DNA of 64,000 nucleotides from Pomphorhynchus laevis (Eukaryota; Acanthocephala; Palaeacanthocephala; Echinorhynchida; Pomphorhynchidae), in the NCBI GenBank assembly GCA_012934845.2, contig WNNJ02001120.1, forward strand, positions 1 through 64,000. The letters are read 5' to 3'. Under the pieces are notes generated by a model. It made no database searches. It had not been told where the DNA came from and saw nothing but the letters and a program-made list of their open reading frames with translations. The position numbers and the translations under genes are program-made. Shown here in pieces: positions 1-13,700 of the stretch (positions are counted from its first letter, which is position 1; every line of letters starts with the position of its first letter).

Positions 1-55
1 TATTTATAATTTAATTTTTTTGTATTTATTGTTATTTATAATTTATAAATAATAT

Positions 56-90
56 AAAATACGTATACTCAGTTAGTTGATCTGATTAAT
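56..90 (+). repeat. PLE-A terminal fragment
   Basis: This short stretch contains a version of the motif TACGTAGACTCAGTTAGCTG. The same motif ends the tails of the Penelope-like elements at about 3570, 3715, 6478, 30630 and 31190 (and, inverted, 27640). It is probably the last bases of another copy. The assignment rests only on this shared terminus. Confidence 0.45.
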
Positions 91-2344
91 ATATCGTCGT
101 TACACTAAAAATATATATAACGACGTTAGATTTCGTAGTGGCAAATAATAAAATTAAAGTTCTAACATCAAACCGCGACTACCGAATGGAATGCGTAATT
201 TCTAAAAAATGAAAATACTTTCTATCTTCGTAATTTATTCCAAACAGGTCACGTATACAACGCAAACTCCATCTATCAAATGTTTTACTGAATGCAATGA
301 TTTTAATACTGTGATATTATATTTGCTGTGACACGTTTTTATACTAACATACTATCATTTTAAGAACAAAGTTCTCTTTAAAATAATTATTACTGCCTGC
401 AACATTAGTTTTCAACATTGTGCCGCATCAATTCGCATATCAGCCTTTTCTTGGATTTTAAAGCGTCTTAAAAGTATTTGCAAAATAAACTCGCTAATAA
501 TTAGTTTCATTTCTAGAATCATCTTGCTGCAGAGAAAAACTGAATCGATTAAAGTTTAAGGCAGCAGCAAACGGGAAAATACAACTACTTTTGTCTTCCT
601 ATATTACGCTTCGCAGTCGCCTGTGTGTAAAAATTCAATTTAAAACAAGTATGTAAATTTTGCTCTGCAGTGCTTTCAAAAATAGGCAAATGTAAAAAAT
701 GAAATTATTTGCTAAAATTAAATCGACTTGTTTAATTCTTAATCTTTTTGGGTTATCCCTTGCCTAATACATATGACTTTCGAATCTTAAATCTGAATTT
801 GAAGCGCTGGCAATGCTTCCCTGTTATAAAGAACACAATCCTAGTGTGCTACTTGAAACAGTTAGAAAAATTCGCGATATGCCACATATCCTGATCAGTC
901 TGTTTTACTGACAATAACAAACAGTAGGAGACATTTCGACGATAGTGGGTGTAGAGCAGCTTTTATCATGCAATAAGCAGCTTACAGTAATGATTTTAGT
1001 TATAAATAGTGTATGCGCTATATGTCCACCTTTCGGCCTGCTACCTCGATTTCAGATAGTATTTTGCTGCCTGTATTATTGTTTGGTGGCTATTTTGTTT
1101 GCAAAAGAACTGCTAGCTATAGAAATTGAGACCTAAAGTTAGGAAATATCCTCCTTTATCGTCAATATAATAATACGTAAGTAAGATCAGAGTTTTATAC
1201 CCCATATCATCTATTTTACTTGATGATTTTAATTTTTTAATATTCTTTCGATTTTATATAAAATAAAATTATTATATTTTGTTTGAAACAAAACGTACAA
1301 TTTGTTCATCCTGATGAACAAATAAGCGAAATATTAAAATATATTAGTATTTTGTCTAATTTGTAAATAAATTATTATATCCTATTTGTAAACTACTAGC
1401 TTTGTGGTTAGTGCTTTGTTGATCCTGTTTCAATATTCAAAATTTATGATGATATTTTTAGTTTTTTAATTTATTTTTATTCACAAATCGCAAATGTTCT
1501 TTTATAAAGAATATTTTAATAAATCATGAACATTTATCAAAAGATAAATGATATTATTATCTTCTGATATTATTTTGATATAATATCAGAAGCCCTCTCT
1601 AATTTGGAAATAAATTTATATCTCCTATTTGTGAACTACTAGTTTTCCGAAGTAGGAACGATCGAATATTTCAAATGTGAGAAAATACTGGCTCGATTAT
1701 CCAAGAATAAGTGATTATAAAGATGAAACTTAGCGAATCATCATTCACTGATAATTGCCCACTTCAATAAACATTATGAACATTTAGCCAAGCTGTCAAA
1801 AATGGCGTGTTGAATGCAAATGTAGCAATTTTTATTGCAAAAGTGAGGAGAAAAAGCTGATAAAACATTCAGTTATTCTTTAATTAGATAATATTTTGTA
1901 TTATAAAAAAATATCACTGTATTTGTGTGACATTTGTTTTTGCTTGTATTTGCCTTCATGCAAATTCTTTATTTTATTTTTAGAAAGTCGAACATAATTA
2001 CTTTTATGTAATTATGTAATTTATGTAATTATTAATTACTTTTTTTATTTTCAAGTTTGATAGATTTTTTATTTCTTATAACGGAGAATAAGTAAATTAG
2101 CAAAATATTATTTAAATATTAAATATACAATATATAAAAAAATTATATTTATTTATACTCTTACGCAAGTTTGACTTTATTTTTAAAAAGTTTATTTTTA
2201 GAAAGTCGAACATAATTACTTTTATCTTTTAAAAGATTAACTAACTTTTATTTTTTAAATTGCTTTTTTAAAAGCAATTTTAAAAATAAATTTAAACTCT
2301 TACGCGAAAAATGCTTATGGATAATAAACGATATGCTTTGTATT
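91..2344. other. AT-rich non-coding DNA with small repeats
   Basis: No convincing gene is visible; the small open frame at 945-1136 begins with GTG and has no recognisable domain. Small repeats are present. A roughly 48-bp direct repeat ending in CTATTTGTAAACTACTAG lies at 1355-1404 and 1599-1646. A hairpin with a 13-bp stem sits at 1561-1592, between the two repeats. A second direct repeat containing AGAAAGTCGAACATAATTAC lies near 1982 and 2200. A palindrome with an AAATTGCTTTT arm lies at about 2258-2280. Confidence 0.5.
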
Positions 2345-2448
2345 AGAATAAGGTACACTAGATAATCAAATTTCATCAGAGGCAATACGTAATTTGCACG
2401 TATTTAACCCCGCTGATATGTTAGGTCGAGGAATGGGGGACGATTTCT
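2345..2448 (+). mobile_element. Penelope-like element tail (family A), left piece
   Basis: The sequence from TATTAGAATAAGG onward matches the tail that follows the RT frame of the PLE at 28.0-29.4 kb: AATCAAATTT, the CGCTG block, then GTCGAGGAA. It is cut off at about 2448, where LINE-derived sequence begins. A small hairpin (CGATGCTT with AAGCATCG) marks the junction. Confidence 0.55.
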
Positions 2449-3262
2449 CGATGCTTCTGATAACAAAAGCATCGATTTGTTGAATATGTTCTCAGTTAAC
2501 GATGTAAGGATTGAGTTTGTTCGTCTGAAATCTTCGAACTATCCATGTCCGGATTCCCTACCTGCAGTATACTTAAAAAAGCTGGCACCTGTAACTTGCT
2601 TTTTTTATTTGCCATATTTGCGGCATCGCTTTACCCAAGTTAAATGCCTATTGTATAGAAAACCTCCATAGTACAACGTTTGTTCAAAATGGTAGTCGCT
2701 CCTTGTTGACAACTATCGACCAGTTAGTATAACTTGTGCATACTTTAGGGTTTTGGAGAGACTACGTTGTAGCAGCATTACCAACTTTCTTGATTCTAGT
2801 AATGCTTTATGTAATAATCAACATGGTTTCAGAAAAAATCGATCTACACTTAATATTCTGAGTGTTTAGAAGGATTGGGCTTACTGGGTTGATAAGGGTA
2901 TCGGCGTCGATGTCATATGTTTCGACGTTTTGAAAATACTTGATTGAGAAGCTCGTGATCTGCTAATTATGAAAATTCAGGCAATGGGCTTGGATTCTAT
3001 CTTAATTCGTCGGATACACAATTTTATATCTAATCGTATGTACAGGGTCGGTATAAATGCAACATTTTCGCAACAGTGGGACATCCAAGCCTGCGTACCT
3101 CAGGTTTCGGTATTGGGACCGCTGCTTTACATCATTTACATTAACGAACTGCCGAGCTTATTTTTATCGTGCTCGCTGTTATATGCAGATGATTTGAAAG
3201 TTTGGAGGCCGATAAGAGTACTAACAGATTTAGAGTGCTTACAATACGACGTTGATATAATT
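2449..3262 (+). mobile_element. CR1-like LINE, reverse transcriptase fragment
   Basis: This is a degenerate piece of a non-LTR retrotransposon RT. In order, translated pieces show DNYRPVSITCAYFRVLERL (finger/palm block), NNQHGFRKNRST, a V-PQ-S-LGPLLYIIYINELP block and the catalytic LLYADD at about 3178-3195. The same blocks occur in the better preserved LINE at 46.1-50.1 kb, which suggests the same clade. The frame is interrupted several times and both ends are missing, so it is an old inactive fragment. It sits between two PLE tails in the same orientation. Confidence 0.8.
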
Positions 3263-3605
3263 CAAATTTCATCAGAGGCAATACGTAATTTGCACGTATA
3301 TAACCCCGCTGATATATTTCGTCCCCTGATATAGGGGACGAAATCTAATAACATAATAATTTATCATGATGACCTCTAATTCTTATTCTGATACATCGTC
3401 TGTTATTTATCAGTCAATTCATAAAAATGACGTTTATTTTAAATCTCAATTTTTTATTTTAACTTGATTTAAATTATAGAAAATCTAAAAACAATTATTA
3501 ATTTTATTATTTAATTATTAAATTTTGATTTAGCATTATAATGTTTTGTTTATTTTGTAATTATATTAAATACGTAGACTCAGTTAGCTGATTAGTTCGA
3601 TTTAA
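3263..3605 (+). mobile_element. Penelope-like element tail (family A), right piece
   Basis: It repeats about 55 bp of the tail seen at 2363-2420 (CAAATTTCATCAGAGGCAAT onward). It then diverges into a perfect hairpin with arms TTCGTCCCC and GGGGACGAA (about 3317-3344). It continues as the usual tail: GATGACCTCTAATTCTTATT, the CAATTCATAAAAATGACG block and the terminal TACGTAGACTCAGTTAGCTG. Confidence 0.6.
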
Positions 3606-4065
3606 ATTGTTCTACTCCAATTGATATAAATATAAATTGCATAAAATCTTATATAATTATTTATTTTTATTTATATATTATTTTAATTATTTTTTATTTA
3701 TATTATATTATTTAAATACGTAGACTCAATTATCTGATCTGATTTATTTTTATTTACATATTGTTCTATTTACAATAGAATTTGAAATGAGCCAGTAGTT
3801 CATTTAATTCACTTGATTTTTATTGAAAATATAATTAAACTAAACAGAACTTAGCAGCATAGGTGATAATAGCTTTTTAATTTATTTTTCAAGTAGGGGC
3901 CGAAACCTGATAGTATAGAGGTTCCTCCTGATGACTTATAATCCTTATTTTGATACATCGAATGTTATTTATTAGTTAATAAATGTATAATTATATAATT
4001 ATTTATTATTTGCTTTATTTATCATTATTTTTAATTCATATATAGTATGAAATATATATAATACG
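3606..4065 (+). mobile_element. Further PLE-A terminus and 5'-truncated tail
   Basis: A terminus-like motif (TACGTAGACTCAATTATCTG) lies at about 3715-3740. A second tail starts abruptly at about 3893 with AGGGGCCGAAACCTGATAG and runs through CTCCTGATGACTTATAATCC. The rest is AT-rich. This shows repeated insertion of the same PLE family within about 1.7 kb. Confidence 0.5.
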
Positions 4066-4626
4066 GTTTGCATATAAATTATTTATTTTTTCAAAGAGAG
4101 GTATTAAAAGGAAGACTTTTTTTAAAAAGAAAGTATTAGCTACAATATTATGTAATTTATTATTCAATTCTTCTTCTTTGCTATTATTTTACTAATTAAA
4201 AAATCGGACTAAAGATTAAAATTTTTAAATTAATCTAAAGACAGATGTATTGCTGAAATTAAATTAATAATATAATAATATAATTAAAATTAATAATATA
4301 ATATTTTAATTTAAATTAATAACTGATTACAAAATAGCATATATTCGAATTAACATAAACGAAATTTTATATCTTGACTTTCGTTAACCTGAAGATGTTA
4401 ACCCTTAATCATGAAAATTGATTTTTATTTTAAAATCTAAAATAGCATATAGTTAATCTAGTTCGATGTACTACATCAACAATTCTAATTATATTAAATT
4501 TTTTAGTATAAAATACTTATCTGATCTGAATATAAAATAAATTTTTAGATTTATTGAATCTAAATAATAATTAATTGATAATAATTTAATAAATCTAAAA
4601 AATGAAACATTTTTTTGTTAATTTAG

Positions 4627-4766
4627 CTTAATGGTCACACAACAGACATCATTTGAAAACTGCAAACTCGAAGTACATGAGTTAGATAGATCAAATTTAT
4701 TTGACAATCAAAACTCGCCTACCAGCATCGATGCTATGGCATCGAATGGTTACCAGAATCAAGAAT
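4627..4766 (+). CDS. MAP7-like gene, first coding exon
   Basis: An acceptor-like TTTTTGTTAATTTAG precedes the exon, suggesting an intron in the 5' UTR. The likely start ATG is at 4631. The open frame gives about 45 residues starting MVTQQTSFENCKLEVHELD, polar and acidic, and ends at the strong donor GAAT|GTAAGC. It leaves one base (T), which fits the exon at 16252 (T+TT). The base composition stands out clearly from the AT-rich surroundings. I recognise no domain here; membership of this gene rests on strand, phase and the lack of another candidate. Confidence 0.5.
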
Positions 4767-7700
4767 GTAAGCTGCCAGTTTAAGCTGCAATAAAAAATTT
4801 AGTAAATTTGTATTGACAAATTTGTAATTTCAATAGTTAGCATGAGCTTGTCTGTTTATTATTAAATGTAAGCAAGACATTAAATGATACACTTTATAAT
4901 GTATAATGTATATAATATAATGTATATGCAATTAATAATATTTTTATACCAATATATCAATATATATACTTTAGATTCAATGTATCTGTAATGTATTTGT
5001 AATGTATCTTTACATGGATAAAAATTGCTCAGTTAGAATCCCGTTTCATTAGAAATTTTCTTGTGAGTCTCTTCATTTATTTTCCAACCCAATACTTCGT
5101 TACACCCCACTAGCTAGATACATCATAGATACATCAACTTCATATTTATCTTTGACTCTCATTTTCTTTATCTTTTCGATAAAAATAGACACCTTGCACG
5201 CAGTTGGCGATTTTGATTATCAATGCTAAGATTTATTAGTTTGTTTGTTAATTAGTTTTCATCTTGTGCGATAATTTTATTTTCCCCTGACGAAAGCCAT
5301 ATCAAAACTAAATAAAACTCTTTAAATAGTTTAATAAGATGTTGTTTTCCACATCTTACTGATGTGGAAATCTTAAGTGAATTAGTTGATTTTTAGTGAA
5401 AAAAATCAACTAGAGATGATTAGTTAAATCTTACTGCTAAAGTAATTATCTTTAGTGAAATCTTACTGCAAAAGTAATGATCTTTAATGAAATCTTACTG
5501 CAAAAAAATATTTATTAAATTCCTTATAATATTATTAACAAAATAATATTTTTAATAAAATATCTAAAAAAATGACTGATATCTTAATTTATAATAAAAC
5601 TTGTCTCATGCTATAATAACTAAAATAACTAACGAAAAATTAATAAATCTTATATACGGAAAAATATATACATATATATTCTATAATTATAACGCATATC
5701 TAACAAAAATTAAATCATCAAGTAAATATAAATATATGGATAAAATCGAATTAATAGAATCATTAAATATTTTGATAGACCAAAATTATTAGAAAAGAGG
5801 GACATCTATATTTAGACAAGTAAAAGGTGTTCCAATGGGTGGTAATAGTAGCCCAATTATAGCTGACTTAAGCTTTTTATAGAATATGAATTAGTTTATA
5901 ACTGTTTAACAAATAAATCCAAGTTATATAAAGATATTAATTATTTGTTTCGATACATTGACGATATATGTGTATTTAATTCCAGCAATTTTTATTCTAT
6001 AAACAAACAAATTTATCCAGGTAGCCTCGTTCTTAATAAAACCAATATTAATGATAAATAAGGTATATATCTAGATACAAACATTAAATTAACATCAATT
6101 TAAGCTACTTTTAATTTATATCGTAAAGCTGGCATATTTAAATTTACAAGAAACATATTTTTGCATGAGCATTCATGTATACCATATAATATTAAATATA
6201 ATACATTAAATAATGAAATATTAAGAATTGCAACAATTTGTAATGATATCGGCTTTATGATAGAATAAATAGTCAAATTTCATCAGAGGAAATACGTCGT
6301 TAACATGTATTTGCCACCCCCCCACTGCTGTGATTTGTCGAGGAATAGTGATAACATAACAGTTCATCCAAAAGCCTCTTATCTTTATTCTAACAATTGA
6401 ATTTTTACAAAAATCTCAATTATGGCAAATCTTAAGATTGAGATAACAACTTTTATAAATTTATATATAATATAAAACACGTAGATGCAGTTAAATGATT
6501 TATTTTAATAGAAATGCCTTACTAGAAATTCCGATTTTTAAAAAATACCGAAGATAATGCATTGTTGGCCAAGTGGTTTAAACGTTTTGAACGCTTTCTA
6601 AATGACATACGAGTTCTTGTTTCGAAGCATATATTGGTACCTCAAGATGCTTGGTACTTCAAGCCTCACACACAATATTAATTCTGATATTTCTAAACAG
6701 AGGTCTTTAATATAATATTTAATTTAATATTAAATATTAATATTAAATTAATATTTAATATTAATATTTAATTTAATATTAATATTTTTATTTAATATAA
6801 TATATTATATTAAATAATATATTATCTAAAATTATATTATATTATAATTGTATAATTATAATATAATTTAAATATAAAAAAAGCACTAACTGACACAGTG
6901 TCTGTGTCCTGCTCAGTGTCTGTGTCCTGATGATCCACTGAGTACTAATGTCGGCGTATGATGATGTTGTTGGTTACATCATGTTGCAACTAGTTCGTGA
7001 CGATATTCGTACACCATTTTGCAGACACATGTTTAGGATTAAAGTATAGAACAATACAACATCCTTATATTTCACAGATTGATGACCTGCTCTTGAGATC
7101 TACTGAGTAGTATCGTTCGCGAAGGATGATGTTAGTGATTAGATCGTGTCGCAACGAGTTCGTGACGATATTCGTACACTAGTTTACAGGCATATGTTTA
7201 GGATTGAAGTATAGAGCAGTACAACATCCTTATATTTCACAGATTGATGACCTGCTCTTGAGATCTACTGAGTAGTATCGTTCGCGAAGGATGATGTTAG
7301 TGATTAGATCGTGTCGCAACGAGTTCGTGACGATATTCGTACACTAGTTTACAGGCATATGTTTAGGATTGAAGTATAGAGCAGTACAACATCCTTATAT
7401 TTCACAGATTGATGACCTGCTCTTGAGATCTACTGAGTAGTATCGTCCGCGAAGGATGATGTTAGTGATTAGATCGTGTCGCAACGAGTTCGTGACGATA
7501 TTCGTACACTAGTTTACAGGCATATGTTTAGGATTGAAGTATAGAGCAGTACAACATCCTTATATTTCACAGATTGATGACCTGCTCTTGAGATCTACTG
7601 AGTAGTATCGTTCGCGAAGGATGATGTTATTTATTATTTAATAAATAATTAAATATGAATTATATATTATAATTAATAAATTATTATATAATTATATTTA

Positions 7701-10700
7701 TTATATTTAATATATTATAATAAAAATTTATAATTATTATAATATAATTTATAATTATTTAAATTCTGTAATGAATGTAATAAAATTAAATGATTAAATT
7801 GATTAATGTTTTAGGATAATAAATAATTGTTGCGTTATAGATGGAATGACGTTAAAGCTAAAATTACATAGAAAATTTAAAAATAAAATCATCGGAAAAC
7901 ATCCGATTAATGCCGTTCCAAATTGTAAAATTACATACCTTTCTACGTGATTGTACACAAACTTTTAATCTTTTCTATAATATAAGCTTAGTTTTCTAAG
8001 AATAAAAACTAAAACGGCCTTTGAAGTTTTAAGATTTAGTAAATGGAAGAGGTGTAAAACATATGTTAAATAATGACTTCACCTTTATCCTGCGTCTTTT
8101 AAATATATAGCCGAAAACCATGAGGATATATCTGCTCTAAGTCTGAACTGTATATTACCATTCTGCTCACATGTCTTTATGAAGGCGATGTGTCTGCTCG
8201 AAAACTGGTGGTTCTTTTGAGCTTCGGGCCTTGAAAACATTTCAGTAACGATTTAAAAAATCTAGATAGTAATAATAATGGTTTTCTTTAATAATGGATT
8301 TCGCTGTTAATTAAATGAAACGAAGTAATTTCGATATAAATCAATTTCTCATCTACCAGATAACGGTTTGAATTAATGCTTTTTCTTGAATGAGCATTTA
8401 AAAGCCGATAAGATTCACAAGTCGCAACGAGCACTCTGATATGCTTTGTTCCCGTGTCTTGACGGATTCAGTATAAAACAAAAATATAATGATTTTCTTA
8501 CTAAAAACAAATAATGCACCGAATATGAAAAAAAAAGTTTAGATTTAAAAAACAAAGAAAATCAGATTAAGGTCTTAATCCCTTCATAAAAGTTTTCTTA
8601 TATTTGAGGTGTTGGATCAGAGCCCATCAGCTGATACAAACGCAGTACTTCCAACTGAACCACTCAGTGTCTTTAACACACTTGATAGATCAATCGGAGC
8701 GCACGATGGTTGGAGTTTCAGAAAACTTGTTCTTTGCACTGGGGGACGTCCTCTAGAAAAGAATATTAATCCTTAAATTGTTTAGGTATACCAGAGACGT
8801 ATTTGAGCACTCTTTCTTAATGACAGATGTTAAGCCGTTTCAGGGTCCATTTGTTTTTGTGTAATAAAAGGTAAGGACGGTGGTTTATGTATAAGATGAT
8901 CGTTCCTGGCTCTGCAGATTGATGCATTAATCCAACGACCAGTTATGTCGTTGAAGTCACTGAGTAACATGTCATAACCGCTACCTAAAATTCGTTCCAG
9001 GAGGTTACGGTTCTTGTGAATCTCTTCCGGCCGAATATAGATATTGGCTATGCTAATACGTTTACCATTATTCCATAGTGTTATCGCTGACAGAATAATT
9101 TAGAAGGAGGGATGATAAATAAATAAAGGTTTTCTTAATAAATAACAACTGATAAGAAATAATTAAAAACGAAACATGCAAAAAAACAATCGAAAATAGC
9201 CAGTCGTTAAAAATTCGTTCGTTTTTTTTAACTTTTTGTCATATGTTTCTTTTTGTAGGCTTTGAAAGCATTACATTTCCTTGACCATGCAGGGTGGTCA
9301 CCATTGCAGTTCATACAACATTGCATTTCTTCACACTTGCCTGAGTGCTTTTCAGAGGACCCACACACACCACATTTATGGGTTAGGCTGCAACCAACTG
9401 CCCAGTGCCCGCACTGATGATAATTGTTACAGTGTAGGTATTTTAACAAGTCGGATTCAATAATAGATAATCTTAGATTGTGACCTATATATGAGCTGAA
9501 GTTCGAATTTGAAAGCCTTAATGCCTCAACGATCGGTGCGTTGCAAAAAGCCACCTGTATATGAAATCCTTTATTTCCTTTGATAAATCTAAGATTCGTA
9601 ATTTTGTATTCCATCTCTAGTGCTGAAATACCAACATCTGGAAGGAAGGTTGGAATATTTGTTATTTTTATTGTTACCTGAATCAGTTTGAATTATAATT
9701 CTCCAAGTTCTGTATAATTGTATTTAAAATAATTAATGTAGGAGTGTGTAAGATCAGCAGCACTGAAGGAAATTTTTAATTAAGTTTCGTAGTACCTAAT
9801 TGTATTAAACAGGATTATTTTCTTGTATTGATATGCAAAACTCAGGAGAAAACATTAAACAGGTTATTTCTCTCAATATGCACCAACAGTTTAATGCGGA
9901 TCAAATTGGATAACTTCGGTACCGGCGGGAGTTACCCCTCCACATTAGATCCAGAAGAAAAATCTCTATTCTTTGAATTTGCTTTCAATTGTGTTTCCAT
10001 GAGATCCTTTTAAGCTCCGAAAGTGCTACACATTTGTAAGTAATAATAACCTTTGTCGACTGTGTTATCAAAATTGCAACGCAGTATGTAGAACCTGGCA
10101 TTCTTGATGGCTTTGAGGCGTGCCGCTTGACCGCGTTTCTAAAAACAAATGGCAGAATTTGGCATTGGAATTGGTGATGTAGCACGTCGAATAGTATCCA
10201 AGGTCATAAAACTACTTTGTCGAAAAAACGAACATGTCGGAGGTTCAAAGCAATTGCAATTCCACCAAATTCCTGCTTACTAAACGTCAAAAGTCAACTA
10301 AAAAGAACAATATCAGGTATTCTCAGATGATACACACTGCAAGCAAAAGGTTAGTACAGTTTGTATTGGTTGCGATGATGGGAGATTTACTTCCCCCCAT
10401 TCCTAAACTTACAAATTTGGGTATTATAAAGATTTCAAAGCCCGTTGAGAGACAATTATTGTTCAATATTTTTCTCAGGAAATATTATACGGAACTGAGA
10501 AATAGAGTTCTTATTAACTCTGTCCGATACAGTGAATCCGAAATAAAAATTTCTTTTGCCTCGCTTGAGTATCTTAAAAGCTATTCTGAATTTTTTTAAA
10601 TCTAATTTGTCTGAATTTGGATCTTCTGAACAAAAATCAATAATGGCCTCGGTCAAGATATCGAATCTCCTGGCCCGCCTAGAAGAGGCTGATATTGCAT

Positions 10701-13700
10701 CACTAAAAAGTAAGTACAAAATTTACAGTCTTCGCCAACTTAAGGGAAAAAATGGCTTCCCCTCAACGATCGCTTTCGGTTCTGCGGCGATTAATCATGC
10801 TAAGATACTCGTTAGATCTGCTAATAATCCCTTTTTAGGCTTCAATTTATCATTTAAAATAGTTGGCAGGGAGGAGTTTACATACCCCCACTGTAGTCGG
10901 TGCCATAATGGGGGTACTGGACTTCCAGCTGCACCCTACCGACTACATGTGGAGTGTGTAGCTTCTCATTCTGCCTGGCCGTAATGGACAGCTGTAAATC
11001 TCGGTCCCCGATCCTGCTCCAACTGTGGGGAGGGGTGTCACCCTGCCTGAGAAGGAGGTGTAACGTCTTCAAAGATTATGGCAACAAATTCTGTTCAACA
11101 GCTGTCAAGAAGCCGGTCTCTTTTTCCGAAGCAGTTGCCTTGCCTTCTAACGTCGGGTCAAGAATGACGGACGCCGACATCTTTAGAGCCATGGACATCC
11201 GTGCCGCTGTGAATAAGAAACAGACTGAGGAATTAGTCAAGTCTCTGCTCGGTGCCCTCCTCACGGCACCGGCTGTTCCGGATAATGCAGTAATACCGTC
11301 TTAAAGAAAAGGGGGCTTCGGCCAAATTCATTCCCCCTTTAAATATTGGGAAACTTTTGAAGGCTTAGGCTAGAAGGGTAATGAAGATGCTGCCCAGGGG
11401 CAAGTACCTACCATGGACGGAGATGGTGGCGGGAAGGGAAACCTTCCTGCACTAGCTCTGTCTAGGTAAGCAATCCCCCAATTCAACTAATCCATCACAA
11501 TGCAGAGTACTCGTGAGCCTTTTTCACTGAATATCCTTCAGTGGAATTCGGGAGGTGCTTCTGCCCTTAGACTTCTATCCGGTAGAGATGCAGATGTTAT
11601 AGTCCTTCAGGAGACGCGGTCTAACCGTCTCCCCCAGGACATTACTCGATTTATTCCATAACATATCTGTTCTCACTATACTCCGTACATAACCCCTCCT
11701 CACTCCTCTTCATCTCAAGGACTCTTGACCTTAGTTTAGTGCTCCTAAAGGCCATCCCTCCTATTTAATTTCTAGTGTCCAGCCCTGTCTGGCTTAGTAG
11801 TTTCACTCAGTAAGAACGGTAAACGCCTCAGTCTAGCCAATGTCTATATTCGTCCTGGGTATATTCACAAAAATCGTGGCATCCTGGATGGTATTATCGA
11901 CAGCGGCTATGACATGATACTTGGGGACTTCAACGACAGAACTAGTCGTTGGATCAACAGAGCACTTCACAGAGCTAGGAACGGTTATCTTATTCACAAA
12001 CCACCGTCCTCTACCTTTCATTGCACATCTACAAATTATATTCTCGACATTTTACTGCTTTTCTCGAGGTGGCTGCTTAAACCCTTCTGTACGGAGCAGT
12101 CGTGTCAACAATTGTCCACCTCTCATGACCTAATTCGTTGGAGGATCGAGAAATATACGTTGCTTAGAAGGAGGTTTCACTTCGATCCGATCAGAGTGGC
12201 CTTCTTTCAGGCGGCTATCCAACTCTTTCCCCGAATAGGAAATGAGAGCTTAACAGAATTTAATACCTACCTTTTTTCGTAAGCTACCGCGGTTCTATCG
12301 ATTACATATAAAGGTCGCATTTATTTATCTATTACGGATATCCTTAACTCTTGTGGTCCACTTCCGGGCATCTCCAAATCCTTCGATCCCCTTTCTTCTC
12401 GGTTCTGTTAGCTTTTGACAGCCGATCACAGAAGGAAGGTGGCCGTCACAATGCTTTTAGCCTCACCATCCGATGTAGCAGGCATCGATATTAGTAAGAG
12501 GGTTTTTATTCCTAAGGTTAAATCCTGCTAATGTCCCAAAGACCCGCGACCAATTTCTATTCAAAATGCCCTTGTGTCGATTTACGAAAAAGCGTTTGCG
12601 CGTAAAATTCGCGACCATTTAAGTAGGCGTAATGTGATCCCTCTAGGTTTTCATGGGTTCGTCAAAGGTCGTTCGGTCCATTCAGCAGTAGGTGAGGTGG
12701 ATCAGTTTTGTCGGGAGAATTAAAATCGTTTAGTTGTGGCTGTTTACCTTGACTTTTCTGCTGCATTTGACCGCATCTCAATTCCTTTTGTGATCTCTTC
12801 TCTCAGATCCCTCGAATTGCCTGTGAGAATTGTGAACAGGGTGGAGATCCTGCTGTACACCAAGTGATTTTATTATGAAGACAACCCTGATGCTCGTCGG
12901 TTCGACTCTATTACGGGTGTTCCTCAAGGTTCACCTCTTTCTCCTATCTTATATCTTGCTTCATCCATTAACCTATTCAAAATGTTTAAGCACGAACAAC
13001 ATCTAGTATTGTACGCTGATGACACCACAGCCCTGTTTACTGGACACAGGTGTAAAGACGTGGTCACTGACATCAGCCGTTTCTTTTTAAGATTAAATGA
13101 CCAATTATCCAAATCCAATCTTGTTTTAAACTCCACAAAATCGCAGGTGGTCGTCTTTCATGGCACCCCTGCAACAAAGCAAAAACTTATGAGATTAGCA
13201 CTCTCTGCGCTCTCCTCCAGATTTACCTCTGAACCACTCCCCACCTTCACAAGTCGAGTAAAATACCTGGGGTTCACCCCTACGGTGAACTAGTCGGCGA
13301 AAGCTGATCTTGAAAGACTTAAACGTATCCTGAAGAAAGCTAGGTGGGCTCTGAAACGGGCCCAGCATCTGTCATTGAATGGGAAAACTCATGTACGCCT
13401 TTGGGATATTTGGGTTATCTCTTGGATTAGTTTTCTTCTCTAGAGGACGTTACAAAGCATTGGCTGATAATTGTCGGATTTTTATGACGACGTAGAAATC
13501 TAACCATCTCTAGATGTGATTTACCTTAGCGTTAAGTTTTCGTTAACAGCGACACGAGATGTGATGATCAACAGGATATAGTTTGTAATACTGTGAGCGA
13601 ACATTGATGTCAGCGTGTTCAGTACTTTATATCCCTCCAAAAGGAGGGATTTAAAGGGCATCATCGCTTTGCTGTAAAGCACATTGCTCCAAAAGCAAAA

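Noticed and set aside
945-1136. Small open frame with hydrophobic product in AT-rich DNA
   Set aside because: It starts with GTG, has no domain, no coding-like composition and no splice context; it is most likely chance.
6900-7628. Hammerhead ribozyme in the 165-bp satellite
   Set aside because: A CTGATGA occurs in the diverged first unit and GATGACC in the others, but no GAAA or matching stems follow on either strand.
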